Source: DATIXJ01 sp963714795
GTDB lineage: Bacteria; Bacteroidota; Ignavibacteria; UBA10030; SZUA-254
Assembly: GCA_963714795.1 (NCBI GenBank)
Contig: CAVQPS010000008.1
Span: forward strand, 496,001 to 560,000
Length of the DNA: 64,000 nucleotides
Direction: 5' to 3'
Shown piece by piece: positions 18,270 to 28,098 of the stretch. The stretch's first letter is position 1; each line of letters begins with the position of its first letter. A program made the translations under genes and the position numbers. Below the pieces are notes generated by a model. The model did not search any database. It was not told the origin of the DNA and worked only from the letters and a program-made list of their open reading frames with translations.

Positions 18270-21200
18270 TTACTTGACTAACATCATTTTTCGAACCGCA
18301 TCGAAACTGCCTGCCTGGATTTTATAGAAATAAATTCCGGAGCTCAGATTGGATGCATCGAAACGGTAGGCATGAGATCCGGCACCGACCGATTCGTTGT
18401 TCAACAACGTGAATACTTCCTGTCCGAGAATGTTGTAAATCTTCAGGGTCACCGTTGAAGCAGTCGGGAGATCGAATGCGATTTCCGTCGATGGATTGAA
18501 CGGATTCGGATAATTCTGGTGCAAGGCGAATTCTTTCGGTACTGTTACCGGTTGTGCCGACAGAATTAATGAAGTACCCGAAGCGCTGACCTTTGCCGAT
18601 CCCTGGCCGTTCATTGTGGTAATCAATTTTCCGCTTGCATCGGTGAGCTTGTAGCCGTAGCCGGTCGTACTGACCGACCATTTGACGGTAAGAGGGGCCT
18701 GTGCCGATTGCAACGAAATCGGATATGATGATGCCGTCTTTAACACCAACGGATGTAATTCCACCATTTGTTGTGAATTAAATCGTGCGTCAAATGATCC
18801 TGACGGACCCACGGGTGGCAGTTCGTATGCTTGTACGTTGATCGTGTTCCGTTGCGGCCCGAAATACAGCGTTTGCGAACTACCGGTTGCATCCGTGATC
18901 GTCATCGAATTCAATTGTGAAAGAACTCCTTCGGTGTTGACTTTCGGTGAAGAAGCGGTTGACGACAGCACCAATGTGCCGGGTGCAGAAGCTTTCACCC
19001 AATATCCGCGTCCCGGGTCAACACTTGTTGCCGGAGCATATCCTGTCGCATATCCGAACAAATTCGACGTGATAATGCCTGCCGGTGTTGTTGAAATTGA
19101 TGAAACCGGAACGGATGAAGATATGGAACCGATCAAATTCCATCCTGCGGATAAGGAGATCGATTGCGTTGTCATCTGCGTTCCGGAAATGATGATGGAA
19201 TTTGTTCCGGAATATTCAATCCAATATCCTTGTCCATAGGAAAGGACTGAAGTGATGGCATAGCCGCTCGATGTGAATTGGAAAGCGTTCGAAACAGCAC
19301 CGGGGAATACAACTTTCTGGTGAAGGTCGGAAACAGTGACCGGAATGGAAACGAGATTCCACCGAGGCTGTACGTTCAATGTTGTATACGGTCCGCCGCT
19401 TCCGCCGAGAGGATTCAACTGAGCGTCTGCGCTCACTGTTGACGGCGAGGCATTAACGTATGATGTAGTTGTCGGTAACGTTGTTTCTGTCATTCCCGGT
19501 TTCTGGAAAAGAAGAGAGTATGATCCGGGCGGTATTCCGGCAACGAGGTAACTTCCGTCAGCCGCGCTGACGTCTGCCCCGACAACCTGATGCAAATTAT
19601 TGATGACCGTAACCAGCGCACCGTCGACAGGACCTGCCGATTGTCCGGTGTGAATATGTCCTTTAACACAATTAAGACCACCGATCGTGTCCGGGATTGC
19701 ATAAATATCGATTCCGTTCACAGCTCCGCCGCTCACGGCGACTGTCGATGCGCTATCGAGGAATGGCGTTCCGCCGTTAAGACTATAGAACGTCGGGAAA
19801 AAATCTTTTCCTGCCAAGGCAAGGACATAAAAGTTCCCTGCAGGCAAATGGTCCAGCGTGTAACTTCCTGTGCTGTCGGTGAACGTTGAAACTGTAAAGC
19901 CGGTATAACGGCCGGATCCGTCTCTGTGGAATCCGATAACATGGCTCTTTAACCCGGAACTATCCTGAGCATTGTGAATGACGCCGCTGATCGATCCGGT
20001 CGACGGAAGCTTTGCGATAAGATTGAAATTGATTCCCGCAGTATCGCCTGTCAAATAAATTTGATTTGCATCAAGAGGACTCGATTGATGATTCCAAAAT
20101 TGCGGTAAAAATCCTTTTGCTTGAGCCGTGACGATATACGTTCCATGCAATAACTTGAAACTATAGTTGCCGGAGGAATCCGTTGTCGTCATCCGGACAG
20201 GGTCACAATCATTATGATGGTCATCAAAAACGTCGGCACTTGTAGAGGAATCATGACCGGTTCTAAAAATCGTTACTAACGCACCGGGAATGGGGTGGGT
20301 GGAAGAATCCCAAACCGTACCGGATAAAAGAAATCGGTTGTCGACGGTATCGCGCGCGTGTAACGTAAAATTCACGGTTACTGTCTGGCTGTCTTGTACG
20401 ACGACGGGAGTTGCGTCATGAATATCATTTACTCCGTTGTACCATTGCGGGAGTAAGAGTGCATTATCCGGTTCTGCGTGGAGATAATAGGTCGACGGGT
20501 TCACATACGAAAGAGAATAATTTCCCACACTGTCGGTTATCGCACAATAAACAAATCGTCCCGTATTGACATCAAATACTTTTATTTTCACATGAGGAAT
20601 TCCGTGTCCGATAGTATCCTGCACGTTTCCTGTAATACTTGCCGGTGATCCGGAGAGAACGAAAATGAAAAATGCTTGCCGTATTCCCGGAACAGCATTC
20701 GTGCAAATATGCGCGCCGATGGTAACTTCATAAATTCCTAAATGTGCCGGAGTCCATTGAACAACGCCGGAGTCGTTAATCGTCATTCCTTCGGGGCCAT
20801 TCAATAAATTAAAGCACACAGGAAGTCCCGGAGGGTTTGTAACGACTTGAGCATCGTATGTGTAAAGCTGGCCTGTCGTTCCCATGTGCGGCGGAGTACT
20901 CACAAATTGCAATTGCACATGGCTGGAATTATGCCCTGTATCGGGAAATGAAAAAAGTTTGATAATATTTGACGGACCGCTTTCAATACTGTCCGGATAT
21001 TTTGCAGTGACATAATACCACAATGAATCATTGAGTGCAACGCTATCGCTATATTCCTGATGCATTGTTGAATCTAACAATGAAAAGGAGGTATCCGTGT
21101 TTAGTTTTCTGTAAATATTATACTTCAGCGGCGGTGGCGGCGTTGGAGGAGGATTTATCGGAGGCACGATTGTCGGAGGATGATCCCACGAGAGATCGAC

Positions 21201-21308
21201 CATTCCGTGGTGATATTCACCCTCGAGGTTACGGGGTGGAGCTTGTGCAAACACAATGGTAGCTCCAGCGAATAAAAGAACAAGACAAAAAATCAACACG
21301 TGTTTCAT
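18270..21308 (-). CDS. Large secreted protein with fibronectin-like and carboxypeptidase-regulatory-like repeats and a T9SS sorting domain
   Basis: 1012 residues. A signal peptide (about 1-21) is followed by a fibronectin III-like segment, an Ig-like segment (PPGLPVCFNLLNGPEGMTI) and at least four regulatory-like beta domains recognisable by SITGNVQDTIGHGIP, LSGTVWDSSTHPIPGA, SISGVIHNAQD and VKGHIHTGQSAGPVDGA. The last 80 residues are a type A T9SS sorting domain (LHQNYPNPFNPSTEIAF ... LSSGIYFYKI). It is therefore probably exported through the outer membrane and attached to the surface or released. A strong AAGGAG precedes the ATG. Ligand and role are unknown. Confidence 0.85.
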   Translation of the reverse strand: MKHVLIFCLVLLFAGATIVFAQAPPRNLEGEYHHGMVDLSWDHPPTIVPPINPPPTPPPPLKYNIYRKLNTDTSFSLLDSTMHQEYSDSVALNDSLWYYVTAKYPDSIESGPSNIIKLFSFPDTGHNSSHVQLQFVSTPPHMGTTGQLYTYDAQVVTNPPGLPVCFNLLNGPEGMTINDSGVVQWTPAHLGIYEVTIGAHICTNAVPGIRQAFFIFVLSGSPASITGNVQDTIGHGIPHVKIKVFDVNTGRFVYCAITDSVGNYSLSYVNPSTYYLHAEPDNALLLPQWYNGVNDIHDATPVVVQDSQTVTVNFTLHARDTVDNRFLLSGTVWDSSTHPIPGALVTIFRTGHDSSTSADVFDDHHNDCDPVRMTTTDSSGNYSFKLLHGTYIVTAQAKGFLPQFWNHQSSPLDANQIYLTGDTAGINFNLIAKLPSTGSISGVIHNAQDSSGLKSHVIGFHRDGSGRYTGFTVSTFTDSTGSYTLDHLPAGNFYVLALAGKDFFPTFYSLNGGTPFLDSASTVAVSGGAVNGIDIYAIPDTIGGLNCVKGHIHTGQSAGPVDGALVTVINNLHQVVGADVSAADGSYLVAGIPPGSYSLLFQKPGMTETTLPTTTSYVNASPSTVSADAQLNPLGGSGGPYTTLNVQPRWNLVSIPVTVSDLHQKVVFPGAVSNAFQFTSSGYAITSVLSYGQGYWIEYSGTNSIIISGTQMTTQSISLSAGWNLIGSISSSVPVSSISTTPAGIITSNLFGYATGYAPATSVDPGRGYWVKASAPGTLVLSSTASSPKVNTEGVLSQLNSMTITDATGSSQTLYFGPQRNTINVQAYELPPVGPSGSFDARFNSQQMVELHPLVLKTASSYPISLQSAQAPLTVKWSVSTTGYGYKLTDASGKLITTMNGQGSAKVSASGTSLILSAQPVTVPKEFALHQNYPNPFNPSTEIAFDLPTASTVTLKIYNILGQEVFTLLNNESVGAGSHAYRFDASNLSSGIYFYKIQAGSFDAVRKMMLVK

Positions 21309-21452
21309 GATGTGGCTCCTTTGATTATGGAATCGAATCGTGATAGGTCTTCGTAAATTTCATTAAAACTATAGAAATAGTCAAGGTATTTAAAAAAATT
21401 AATCTTTTGTTAATAATTTACTCGAATTTGGTAGAATGGGTAATATTTTCGA

Positions 21453-21484
21453 TTTGACTTTCTCAGATTTGTCGGCTATCTTGT
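21453..21484 (+). promoter_or_regulatory. Bacteroidetes-type promoter for the sensor kinase gene
   Basis: TTTG at 21453-21456, a 20-base spacer and TATCTTGT at 21477-21484, 49 bases before the ATG at 21534. Confidence 0.6.
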
Positions 21485-21533
21485 CACGGACTTTATGCTA
21501 TTTGAGAACTATTTTTTGGAAATCCGGTAAAGA

Positions 21534-23030
21534 ATGACTTCTTCTGCGCAGTCCCGTGGACTTCGGCCTCGTTTTCCCCTCTTTTCTAAAATTATTGCCG
21601 GATTTGCCGTCGTCATTCTGATCATGGTCGGTTTGAGTATAACGACCATGGTACAAATCCAGACATTGCTTTCTGCGAGCCAGGTGGAATTTCGTGTGAT
21701 TCCTCATGTCCAAATGATGAAGGAATTGTGGGGAATCGAACATGATGCCGCTCAAAAATATTTTGAAACCAAAAAATCATCCGACCAGCAGAAACTGGAT
21801 TTTACCGTTTCACAATTCCATCAGGCAGTCGATTCGCTCGTCCGCATGACGGATACTTCCAATCAATTCCTGAAAGAAATTGTCGAACGGCAAGGTCGGT
21901 TTGAATCTTTTCTCAAAAAAGAATCTGAACAGCTCGGGGACAATCCGCATCTCAATGCAGTATCGGATTTGCAGGTACAGAGTATTGAACCCGACTCCAT
22001 GATTCAAAGTATGCGATCGTTGAGCGATATGTACCTTCCGCCATGGGTCAAGGGATGGAAATTATTCAATGACCGGATTCCCATCGTCATCACGACAGTC
22101 TACTTTATCATGATATTGGCTCTTGCGATCAGCGGTGTCGTCGCGTTATTTGTTGCCCGGACCGTGACGCGCCCGATTCAGGCATTGAAAGCGGGTACCG
22201 AAAAAGTAAGCGAAGCGCAATATGAAACCGTTCCGATCACATCCAATGATGAAATTGCCGAACTGACGGTCGCATTCAATTCGATGAGCGATAAATTGAA
22301 ACATCTTGATGAAATGCGCATGCAGCTCATGTCGGAAATTTCGCATGAAATGCGAACACCGCTGCAGGTGATCAAAGCCGGTTGCTACTCGATCATTCAT
22401 ACGAAGGATGGTCCCGTTTTGACGCAGCGGCAACGTGATGCCGTCGGCATGATTCATCAGGCAACGAACAGAATCAACCAGTTCGTGAATTCGTTTCTGG
22501 ATATCGCGAAGATGGAAGCCGGCTTGATGAAATTCAACTTCGAGAGCGTCAATCTCGTGGATATACTCAACCCGTTGGTACAGGAAGCGCAACTCATCGC
22601 TCAAACACGCCAGATACAAATCGGGTTCACATCCGACCAACTTCCGCTCATGATGATCGATAAAGACCGGATGAGCCAGGTGTTCAGCAACCTTCTATCT
22701 AATGCGTTGAAGTACACTCCGGATCAGGGAACAATTTCTCTTTCGATTGTCAAAACGAACGAATGCGAATCGGTGGGCAATGCCGGTCCGGGATGTGTGA
22801 AGGTGGAAGTGCAGGATTCGGGTGTCGGAATTCCTGAAGCGGATCTGGCAAAATTGTTTAACAAATTTTATCAGGCAAAAAATGTTCCGCTGGTCAATGA
22901 AAAAGGATCAGGGCTCGGTCTCGCCCTGGTTAAGCATGTCACCGAAGCACACGGCGGTCGCGTGAGCGTACGAAGCCAGGTTGGTGCCGGTTCGACATTT
23001 ACCATTCTCCTTCCGTTACCGACAGCGTAA
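21534..23030 (+). CDS. Membrane sensor histidine kinase with HAMP domain
   Basis: 498 residues: transmembrane helix 1 (about 18-40), a periplasmic helical sensor region, transmembrane helix 2 (about 180-205), a HAMP domain (VTRPIQALKAGTEKVSE), a dimerisation/phosphoacceptor domain (SEISHEMRTPLQVIK) and an ATPase domain with N, G1 and G2 boxes (NLLSNALKYTP, DSGVGIP, GSGLGLALVKH). All catalytic residues are present. No response regulator gene is adjacent, so its partner is elsewhere. The next gene follows after 10 bases and may be cotranscribed. Confidence 0.92.
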   Translation: MTSSAQSRGLRPRFPLFSKIIAGFAVVILIMVGLSITTMVQIQTLLSASQVEFRVIPHVQMMKELWGIEHDAAQKYFETKKSSDQQKLDFTVSQFHQAVDSLVRMTDTSNQFLKEIVERQGRFESFLKKESEQLGDNPHLNAVSDLQVQSIEPDSMIQSMRSLSDMYLPPWVKGWKLFNDRIPIVITTVYFIMILALAISGVVALFVARTVTRPIQALKAGTEKVSEAQYETVPITSNDEIAELTVAFNSMSDKLKHLDEMRMQLMSEISHEMRTPLQVIKAGCYSIIHTKDGPVLTQRQRDAVGMIHQATNRINQFVNSFLDIAKMEAGLMKFNFESVNLVDILNPLVQEAQLIAQTRQIQIGFTSDQLPLMMIDKDRMSQVFSNLLSNALKYTPDQGTISLSIVKTNECESVGNAGPGCVKVEVQDSGVGIPEADLAKLFNKFYQAKNVPLVNEKGSGLGLALVKHVTEAHGGRVSVRSQVGAGSTFTILLPLPTA

Positions 23031-23040
23031 CACGGGCTCC

Positions 23041-23466
23041 ATGAAACTTCAACCTTCCACGGAATCGTTGTTATCCGAAATCGAACAATTCGCTCAACGG
23101 AAATTCCGGTATCGCCTGGAAATCGGTTTGCTGGTCGAAGCGGCAAACTCGGTATCGCTTCGCCGGGTACTGGATGATATCCAGTTCAATGCAAAATTTT
23201 TGACGAATGCATTCAATCTCTTGAAAAGAGTCGGAAGCGATAGCCCGGAAACAGTGAAGCTTTCATCGGAATTTCGGGATGGTGTTGAAAAAGTGTCGAC
23301 GTTAATGCGGACACTTATGAAAGAAAGTCCGAACGAAATCCGTGATCTTTTTTTGAAACGTTTTCTTTCTCTGTCGACGGACAATATGACTGAATTACTT
23401 TCTCTGTGTAATGAATTAAGCTGGGTGAAAAATTATTCATTGGAACAAAACCGCCATCATCAGTAA
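23041..23466 (+). CDS. Hypothetical protein, function unknown
   Basis: 141 residues, predicted all-helical and soluble, with no family I recognise. The ATG at 23041 follows the kinase stop by 10 bases, suggesting cotranscription and possibly a role with the kinase. The helix-rich, charged makeup would fit a small interaction protein, which is inference only. Confidence 0.6.
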   Translation: MKLQPSTESLLSEIEQFAQRKFRYRLEIGLLVEAANSVSLRRVLDDIQFNAKFLTNAFNLLKRVGSDSPETVKLSSEFRDGVEKVSTLMRTLMKESPNEIRDLFLKRFLSLSTDNMTELLSLCNELSWVKNYSLEQNRHHQ

Positions 23467-23470
23467 AACA

Positions 23471-24004
23471 TTGATACGAAAAATACATATTGAACGCATT
23501 GCATTGCTTGCTGTTTTTGCGGCAACGATCGTCTGGCTCGGCGGCAGCATCATCCGTGCGATGATTGGATTCGACTTACTGCAAGTCGGTACGCTCGACT
23601 TCAAACCGAATATTCATCCGTATGTCGAACGCGTAGTCTACAGTTTAATTGCGCAAAGTTCGTTGATTGTGGATATCGCATATGTTGTGCTCTGGATCGC
23701 CGGGATTATATTTCTCAAATCGACGGCGCTCCGTCTCAAAGAGCATGGCTGGTTGATGATTATTGCGATTTTGTTTTACATGTTCACGCCGGTGGAAATT
23801 TACTTGATGGTTCTGGATATGAAATTCTGGATGCTGGATCATATCGGATCGAACGATCTCGTGGAATTCCGCATTCTGCTGATTCACCGGCTTGCGGCAT
23901 TATCCGGTGTTCCGCTCATTGCTGTGCTCTGTTATTACACCGGTGTTGTGATGGCGGTGTTCCGCCCGTTCCGGCGTTCATCCTCAATTATTTCTCATAA
24001 TTAA
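23471..24004 (+). CDS. Hypothetical membrane protein
   Basis: 177 residues starting at a TTG, with four predicted transmembrane segments (about 10-30, 60-85, 95-115, 140-165) and a short basic C-terminal tail. No ATG lies near, and the TTG is 5 bases after the previous stop, consistent with an operon. Family not recognised; it does not resemble a transporter. It is followed after 14 bases by the GT-C/TPR gene. Confidence 0.6.
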   Translation: MIRKIHIERIALLAVFAATIVWLGGSIIRAMIGFDLLQVGTLDFKPNIHPYVERVVYSLIAQSSLIVDIAYVVLWIAGIIFLKSTALRLKEHGWLMIIAILFYMFTPVEIYLMVLDMKFWMLDHIGSNDLVEFRILLIHRLAALSGVPLIAVLCYYTGVVMAVFRPFRRSSSIISHN

Positions 24005-24018
24005 TGTAATTCTTCCGC

Positions 24019-26526
24019 ATGAACCTTTTGCTGCTCGTCAAAAAAAATAAAGGCATTGTATTCATCTGCGTTCTATTTTTCATTGCAGGGATGCTGCGTC
24101 TTAACGACCTTTCTTTTTATACACCGGACAGCAGTCGGTATTTGATCTGGGGAAATTCACTTGCTCACGGCAAAGGATTCGTCGATGAAACGCTTCCCGA
24201 TCCCGATCCGTATGTGGTTCACGCGCCGTTATATTCGCTCCTGATCGCTCCGGCGGAATTTCTTGCACCGTATTCAACTGTTCTGGTGAAAGCGTGGACG
24301 TTGTTGTGGGGCGTTCTTGCCGTTCTTTTATTGTATGCGTGGCTTTGCCGCGCTGTCGGAAAATCCGGAGCTCTTGTCGGAGCGATTCTGTTTGCCGGAA
24401 ACCCGCTATTCTGGCTTTACGCAACCGAGGTTCTTTCGGATGCGCCGTTTATTGCCGCCGTGCTCGGAGTATTGTATTTGTGTGAACGGATGTGTGTGAC
24501 GGAAGAACGAAAATTACCGGAACAAATTTTCCTGTTGGTCGCCGTTCTGTTTGCGTCGATGGTCCGTGAGGTCGGTGCGGTGGTCGCTGTTGCCGCGGTC
24601 GGTTTTCTTTTTCTCCATAAACGATTCAAAGAACCGGTTATCATGATACTGGTGACAGGAATCCTGATCGCATTATGGTATGTGCGAAACAATGTCTATG
24701 CCTCGACGGCTTCGTTGTATGCCGGCGGCAATGTTTCTCTTGTTTTTAGAAAACTGATGACCGGTTCGAATTCTTCGCTGATCAACGAATTCGCATTGCG
24801 CATCTGGCTCACATTCCGTTCGTATGCATCACAAATTCCGGGCCTGATATTTTATCCGATGTTCCAGGGACATTTCGGTCATCTCTTTTATATCCCGTCA
24901 TCTCTTTCGACGGGATTGGAAAATATGATTGCCTCGGTCTCCGGGATTTTTGAACCGGTTATCGACATCCTCATCCTCATCGGTCTTGTGCGGGATTTCA
25001 CTTCCGGAAAAAAAATGCTCATGCGGGGATTCTTCGTCCTGTTCTACGGCGGTGCGATTTTACTCTATCCGATTAATGATGTTCGATTTTTAGTGCCGCT
25101 CATTCCGCTTCTCATTTTGTATCTGATGCGGGGAGCAAACTGGCTTTCGAAAAAGTTTTCCGGTCTGGCAATGATCCGACAGGTGAAGTATGCCGTTCTC
25201 ATTGCAATCGTGGCGATGTTGCCGAATCTCGCAAGCGCATTTGAAATGGTGAAAGCCAATATCGCATATTATTCTCATCCGGAAATATATTATTCCGCCG
25301 GCGATGAATCGGCGTTGTATACGTCTCTTTATGCGCGACCGTGGACGACCCTGGGAAACTGGATCCAGCAGCATCTGGATGAACATGCAATCATTGTCAG
25401 TCCATACAAACAGCTTGCGACTGTGGTCGGTGGGCGGAAAGTGATGATCCTGGATAAAGGAATTACTCTGCCGCAATTCGAACAGGAGATCCGGAACAAC
25501 GGCGCCGAATATCTTGTTGCTCCCCGGCGATGGGGGACGATTAATGTCTATGAAGCTCTCACGATGGAATCGAAGCGGTTTCGATTTGAAGAAATCTATA
25601 CGGTCGGCGATCTGCATTTCTTCCAAATTCATTCCAAACTTCGTGAGCCGGTGACTGCGGATAATCAATCATATACAATCGATACATCGAACACGGCAAG
25701 TGCAAATCTTCGGAACGGGTGGCGGCAACTGTCGGCGGGAAAATACAACAGCGCCAATGGATATTTTCTGAAGGCAATGTCCCTTGCACCGTCTCAGCCG
25801 GAAATCGTTTACTACACTCTCGTTTCATACAGTTTGCTGGATGATTCGGTTCATGCACGGGAATATTATCAGCACTTGTATGCCGCGCCGCAGGCAGGAT
25901 CGTATCTCGACCCGGCTTCGTCCTATCTCTCGGCAATGAATCAAATTAACAGCGCGCGGGAACTTCATTACTCCGACGGTATAGCAGTGCAATCATACAA
26001 AGCCGCTTCGGTCTACTGGAAGTTAGGTGCGTATCATAAAGCTGCGGAGCTGATGAATTATTCGCTGGATGCGGACACGGAATATTTTGTCGGTTTGCTC
26101 TGGGGCATGCATTACAATCTCCAGCTCGGCGACACGGGCACAGCGAAAAAGTATCTTACCATCCTGGACCATATCGACGCGAAAAATCCGGTCGTGCAAA
26201 CATTTCATCAGATTTTTCTGTTTGCCGATTCTATCGGGATCAGTAACGAACATACAGATCGCAGTCGCTTGTATCTGGCAATTGCAAATCTCTACCGGAA
26301 AACTGAATTGTTCGATGAGGCAATCGATGAAGCGGAATTTGCCTTGCGTGAAGATCCCAATAATGCCGGAGCACTTTTGTTGATTGCACAGATCCATGAA
26401 CAACATTCTCGATATCCTGTTGCAGTAAAAACGTATCGGCAAATTTTATCGTTCGATCCGAATAACCAAGTTGCCCTCGCACAAATTGATTCGCTCCAAC
26501 GGAAGATGGGACACATAGGTTCGTAG
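24019..26526 (+). CDS. GT-C-type membrane glycosyltransferase-like protein with C-terminal TPR repeats
   Basis: 835 residues. About 10-12 transmembrane helices occupy residues 12-420, with the first-loop acidic motif YTPDSSRYLIWG typical of GT-C enzymes of the PMT/ArnT type. A soluble region follows, then tetratricopeptide-like repeats (about 560-820, e.g. LFDEAIDEAEFALREDPNNA). Such proteins usually move a sugar from a polyprenyl carrier to a lipid or protein; the acceptor here is unknown. Architecture resembles the gene at 11066 but adds TPRs. The frame is intact. Confidence 0.75.
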   Translation: MNLLLLVKKNKGIVFICVLFFIAGMLRLNDLSFYTPDSSRYLIWGNSLAHGKGFVDETLPDPDPYVVHAPLYSLLIAPAEFLAPYSTVLVKAWTLLWGVLAVLLLYAWLCRAVGKSGALVGAILFAGNPLFWLYATEVLSDAPFIAAVLGVLYLCERMCVTEERKLPEQIFLLVAVLFASMVREVGAVVAVAAVGFLFLHKRFKEPVIMILVTGILIALWYVRNNVYASTASLYAGGNVSLVFRKLMTGSNSSLINEFALRIWLTFRSYASQIPGLIFYPMFQGHFGHLFYIPSSLSTGLENMIASVSGIFEPVIDILILIGLVRDFTSGKKMLMRGFFVLFYGGAILLYPINDVRFLVPLIPLLILYLMRGANWLSKKFSGLAMIRQVKYAVLIAIVAMLPNLASAFEMVKANIAYYSHPEIYYSAGDESALYTSLYARPWTTLGNWIQQHLDEHAIIVSPYKQLATVVGGRKVMILDKGITLPQFEQEIRNNGAEYLVAPRRWGTINVYEALTMESKRFRFEEIYTVGDLHFFQIHSKLREPVTADNQSYTIDTSNTASANLRNGWRQLSAGKYNSANGYFLKAMSLAPSQPEIVYYTLVSYSLLDDSVHAREYYQHLYAAPQAGSYLDPASSYLSAMNQINSARELHYSDGIAVQSYKAASVYWKLGAYHKAAELMNYSLDADTEYFVGLLWGMHYNLQLGDTGTAKKYLTILDHIDAKNPVVQTFHQIFLFADSIGISNEHTDRSRLYLAIANLYRKTELFDEAIDEAEFALREDPNNAGALLLIAQIHEQHSRYPVAVKTYRQILSFDPNNQVALAQIDSLQRKMGHIGS

Positions 26527-26558
26527 GTTGTTTTTCTGTCCGAATTTGCGTATTCTTA
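26527..26558 (+). promoter_or_regulatory. Bacteroidetes-type promoter upstream of the HAD/acpS cluster
   Basis: GTTG at 26527-26530, a 20-base spacer and TATTCTTA at 26551-26558, 25 bases before the ATG at 26584. Confidence 0.5.
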
Positions 26559-26583
26559 AAGATATCACACATTTGATTGAAGA

Positions 26584-26856
26584 ATGAATTATCTCCATCT
26601 TATCAGCGAATTGGAAGAAGTCAGCAAACAGCTTGCCGTTACGCTCCGGTATGAAAAGGGTGACTTCGAAGGCGGCTATTGCATTTTGAAGGACCAAAAG
26701 ATTCTCGTCATCAATAAGCGCCTGCCGGATGCACGCAAAGCGTCGGCGCTGGCGCAGGCACTTGCAGAATACGGCGTTGAAACGACATTCATCAAACCGA
26801 ATGTGCGCTCGTACATTGAAGATGAAGTTGCCAAACTTTCCAAACAGGCACGATGA
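26584..26856 (+). CDS. Small conserved-looking hypothetical protein
   Basis: 90 residues, soluble, alpha/beta, with no signal peptide. I do not recognise the family. Its last four bases are the start of the HAD phosphatase gene (ATGA overlap), so the two are translated together; the set continues with acpS. First gene of a three-gene unit behind its own promoter. Confidence 0.65.
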   Translation: MNYLHLISELEEVSKQLAVTLRYEKGDFEGGYCILKDQKILVINKRLPDARKASALAQALAEYGVETTFIKPNVRSYIEDEVAKLSKQAR

Positions 26857-27554
26857 TCTCTGCGGTCATATTCGATCTCGATAACACGCTGGTCGATTTT
26901 ATGGCAATGAAACGCCGTGCCATCGATGCAGCTGTGCAGGCGATGATCGATGCCGGACTCAATCTTTCTCCCGATGAAGTGAAGGCGCGCATCGATGCCA
27001 TCTATAAAGAACGCGGCATCGAGTTTCAAAATGTTTTCGATCAGTTGTTGTATGACGTGTTCAATAAAGTCGATTACAAAATCCTTTCTGCCGGAATCAT
27101 TGCCTACCGCAGAGCACGTGAAGCGGCGCTCGTTCCGTATCCGCACGTCTACATGACGCTGATGGAATTATTGAAGCGCGGAATGCTCCTCGCCGTCGTT
27201 TCCGATGCACCGGGACGTGAAGCATGGCTGAGGTTGTGCTATCTTAATTTTCATCATATCTTTCATGCCGTCGTCACGTTCGAAGACACTGGCGAGCGAA
27301 AACCGAATCCGGGTCCGTTCCGGAAAGCGTTACAATTGCTGAACGTCGGAGCCGACAAAGCGCTCATGATCGGCGATTGGGCAGAACGCGATATGATCGG
27401 CGCGAGCAATATTGGGATGAAAACGGTTTTTGCGCGCTACGGCGACACATTCGGTACCGTCGAAACGCACGCCGATTATGAAATCAACGATATCAAGGAT
27501 TTGCTTCAGATTGTTGAACAGGAAAATTCCGGAGTGACTGCCAATCATGGTTGA
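26853..27554 (+). CDS. HAD-superfamily hydrolase (phosphatase)
   Basis: 233 residues with all four HAD motifs: FDLDNTLVD (nucleophile Asp) near residue 7, VVSDAP (motif II), the ERKPNPGPF lysine (motif III) and MIGDWAERDMIGA (motif IV). A helical cap lies between motifs I and II. Likely a cytoplasmic small-molecule phosphatase; substrate not predictable. It overlaps both neighbours, by 4 bases upstream and 8 bases into acpS. Confidence 0.88.
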   Translation: MISAVIFDLDNTLVDFMAMKRRAIDAAVQAMIDAGLNLSPDEVKARIDAIYKERGIEFQNVFDQLLYDVFNKVDYKILSAGIIAYRRAREAALVPYPHVYMTLMELLKRGMLLAVVSDAPGREAWLRLCYLNFHHIFHAVVTFEDTGERKPNPGPFRKALQLLNVGADKALMIGDWAERDMIGASNIGMKTVFARYGDTFGTVETHADYEINDIKDLLQIVEQENSGVTANHG

Positions 27555-27915
27555 AGGCATCGGTGTAGACGTGGTAGAGATTAAACGTCTGCAGGAAACT
27601 GTGACGAAGTGGGGGGATGTATTTCTCAGAAAGATTTTTACGAATAAAGAACTCCGGTACGCCCGTTCAAAAAAAGATCCGGTGCCTCATATTGCCGCGC
27701 GGTTTGCCGTGAAAGAAGCCGTTGCGAAAGCGCTCTCGACCGGCTGGAGCGGCGGGTTCCGGTGGAAAGATGTCGAAGTAGAAAACGATTCCTCGGGAAA
27801 GCCGTCGGTGATACTGTACGGCACGATGAAAGATTTGCTCGCCGGAGGGAAAGTGTTTATCTCGATTTCTCATTCGGAAAATGTCGTTGTCGCTTTTGCC
27901 GTTATCGAAAAATGA
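27547..27915 (+). CDS. acpS: Holo-[acyl-carrier-protein] synthase
   Basis: Transfers 4'-phosphopantetheine from coenzyme A to a serine of apo-acyl carrier protein. 122 residues, normal for AcpS. The Mg-binding signatures are GIGVDVVEIKRLQ near the N-terminus (Asp8) and RFAVKEAVAKAL (Glu) in the middle, with the C-terminal ISISHSENVVVAFAV. It overlaps the HAD gene by 8 bases. The coupling with a HAD gene may be only organisational. Confidence 0.93.
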   Translation: MVEGIGVDVVEIKRLQETVTKWGDVFLRKIFTNKELRYARSKKDPVPHIAARFAVKEAVAKALSTGWSGGFRWKDVEVENDSSGKPSVILYGTMKDLLAGGKVFISISHSENVVVAFAVIEK

Positions 27916-27956
27916 GATGATGGGTCAATTTGAAATATTCCAAGCAAAGAAACCGT

Positions 27957-28006
27957 CTTTGCGAGGCACGTAGTGCCGAAGCAATCTCAACGCAGTTCAT
28001 GTTGAG
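27957..28006. repeat. REP-like intergenic palindrome
   Basis: GGCAC-GTA-GTGCC at 27965-27977 is nested in TTGC...GCAA and followed by a second stem, CTCAAC/GTTGAG (27986-27991 with 28001-28006). The GTCTTTGCGAGG...GAAGCAATCT layout resembles a class of interspersed repeats seen between genes in many bacteria. Only one copy is in this window. Confidence 0.55.
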
Positions 28007-28098
28007 GTACCATAAACATGAAGATTGTTTTTCCTCAAAAAAATAATTATGTTGATACTACAACGTCGGTTATCCCTCATTTCTGAAGGAATTATCGC

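Noticed and set aside
27957..28006. Possible CRISPR repeat unit
   Set aside because: Only one copy is present with no spacer array; the palindrome fits a REP-like element.
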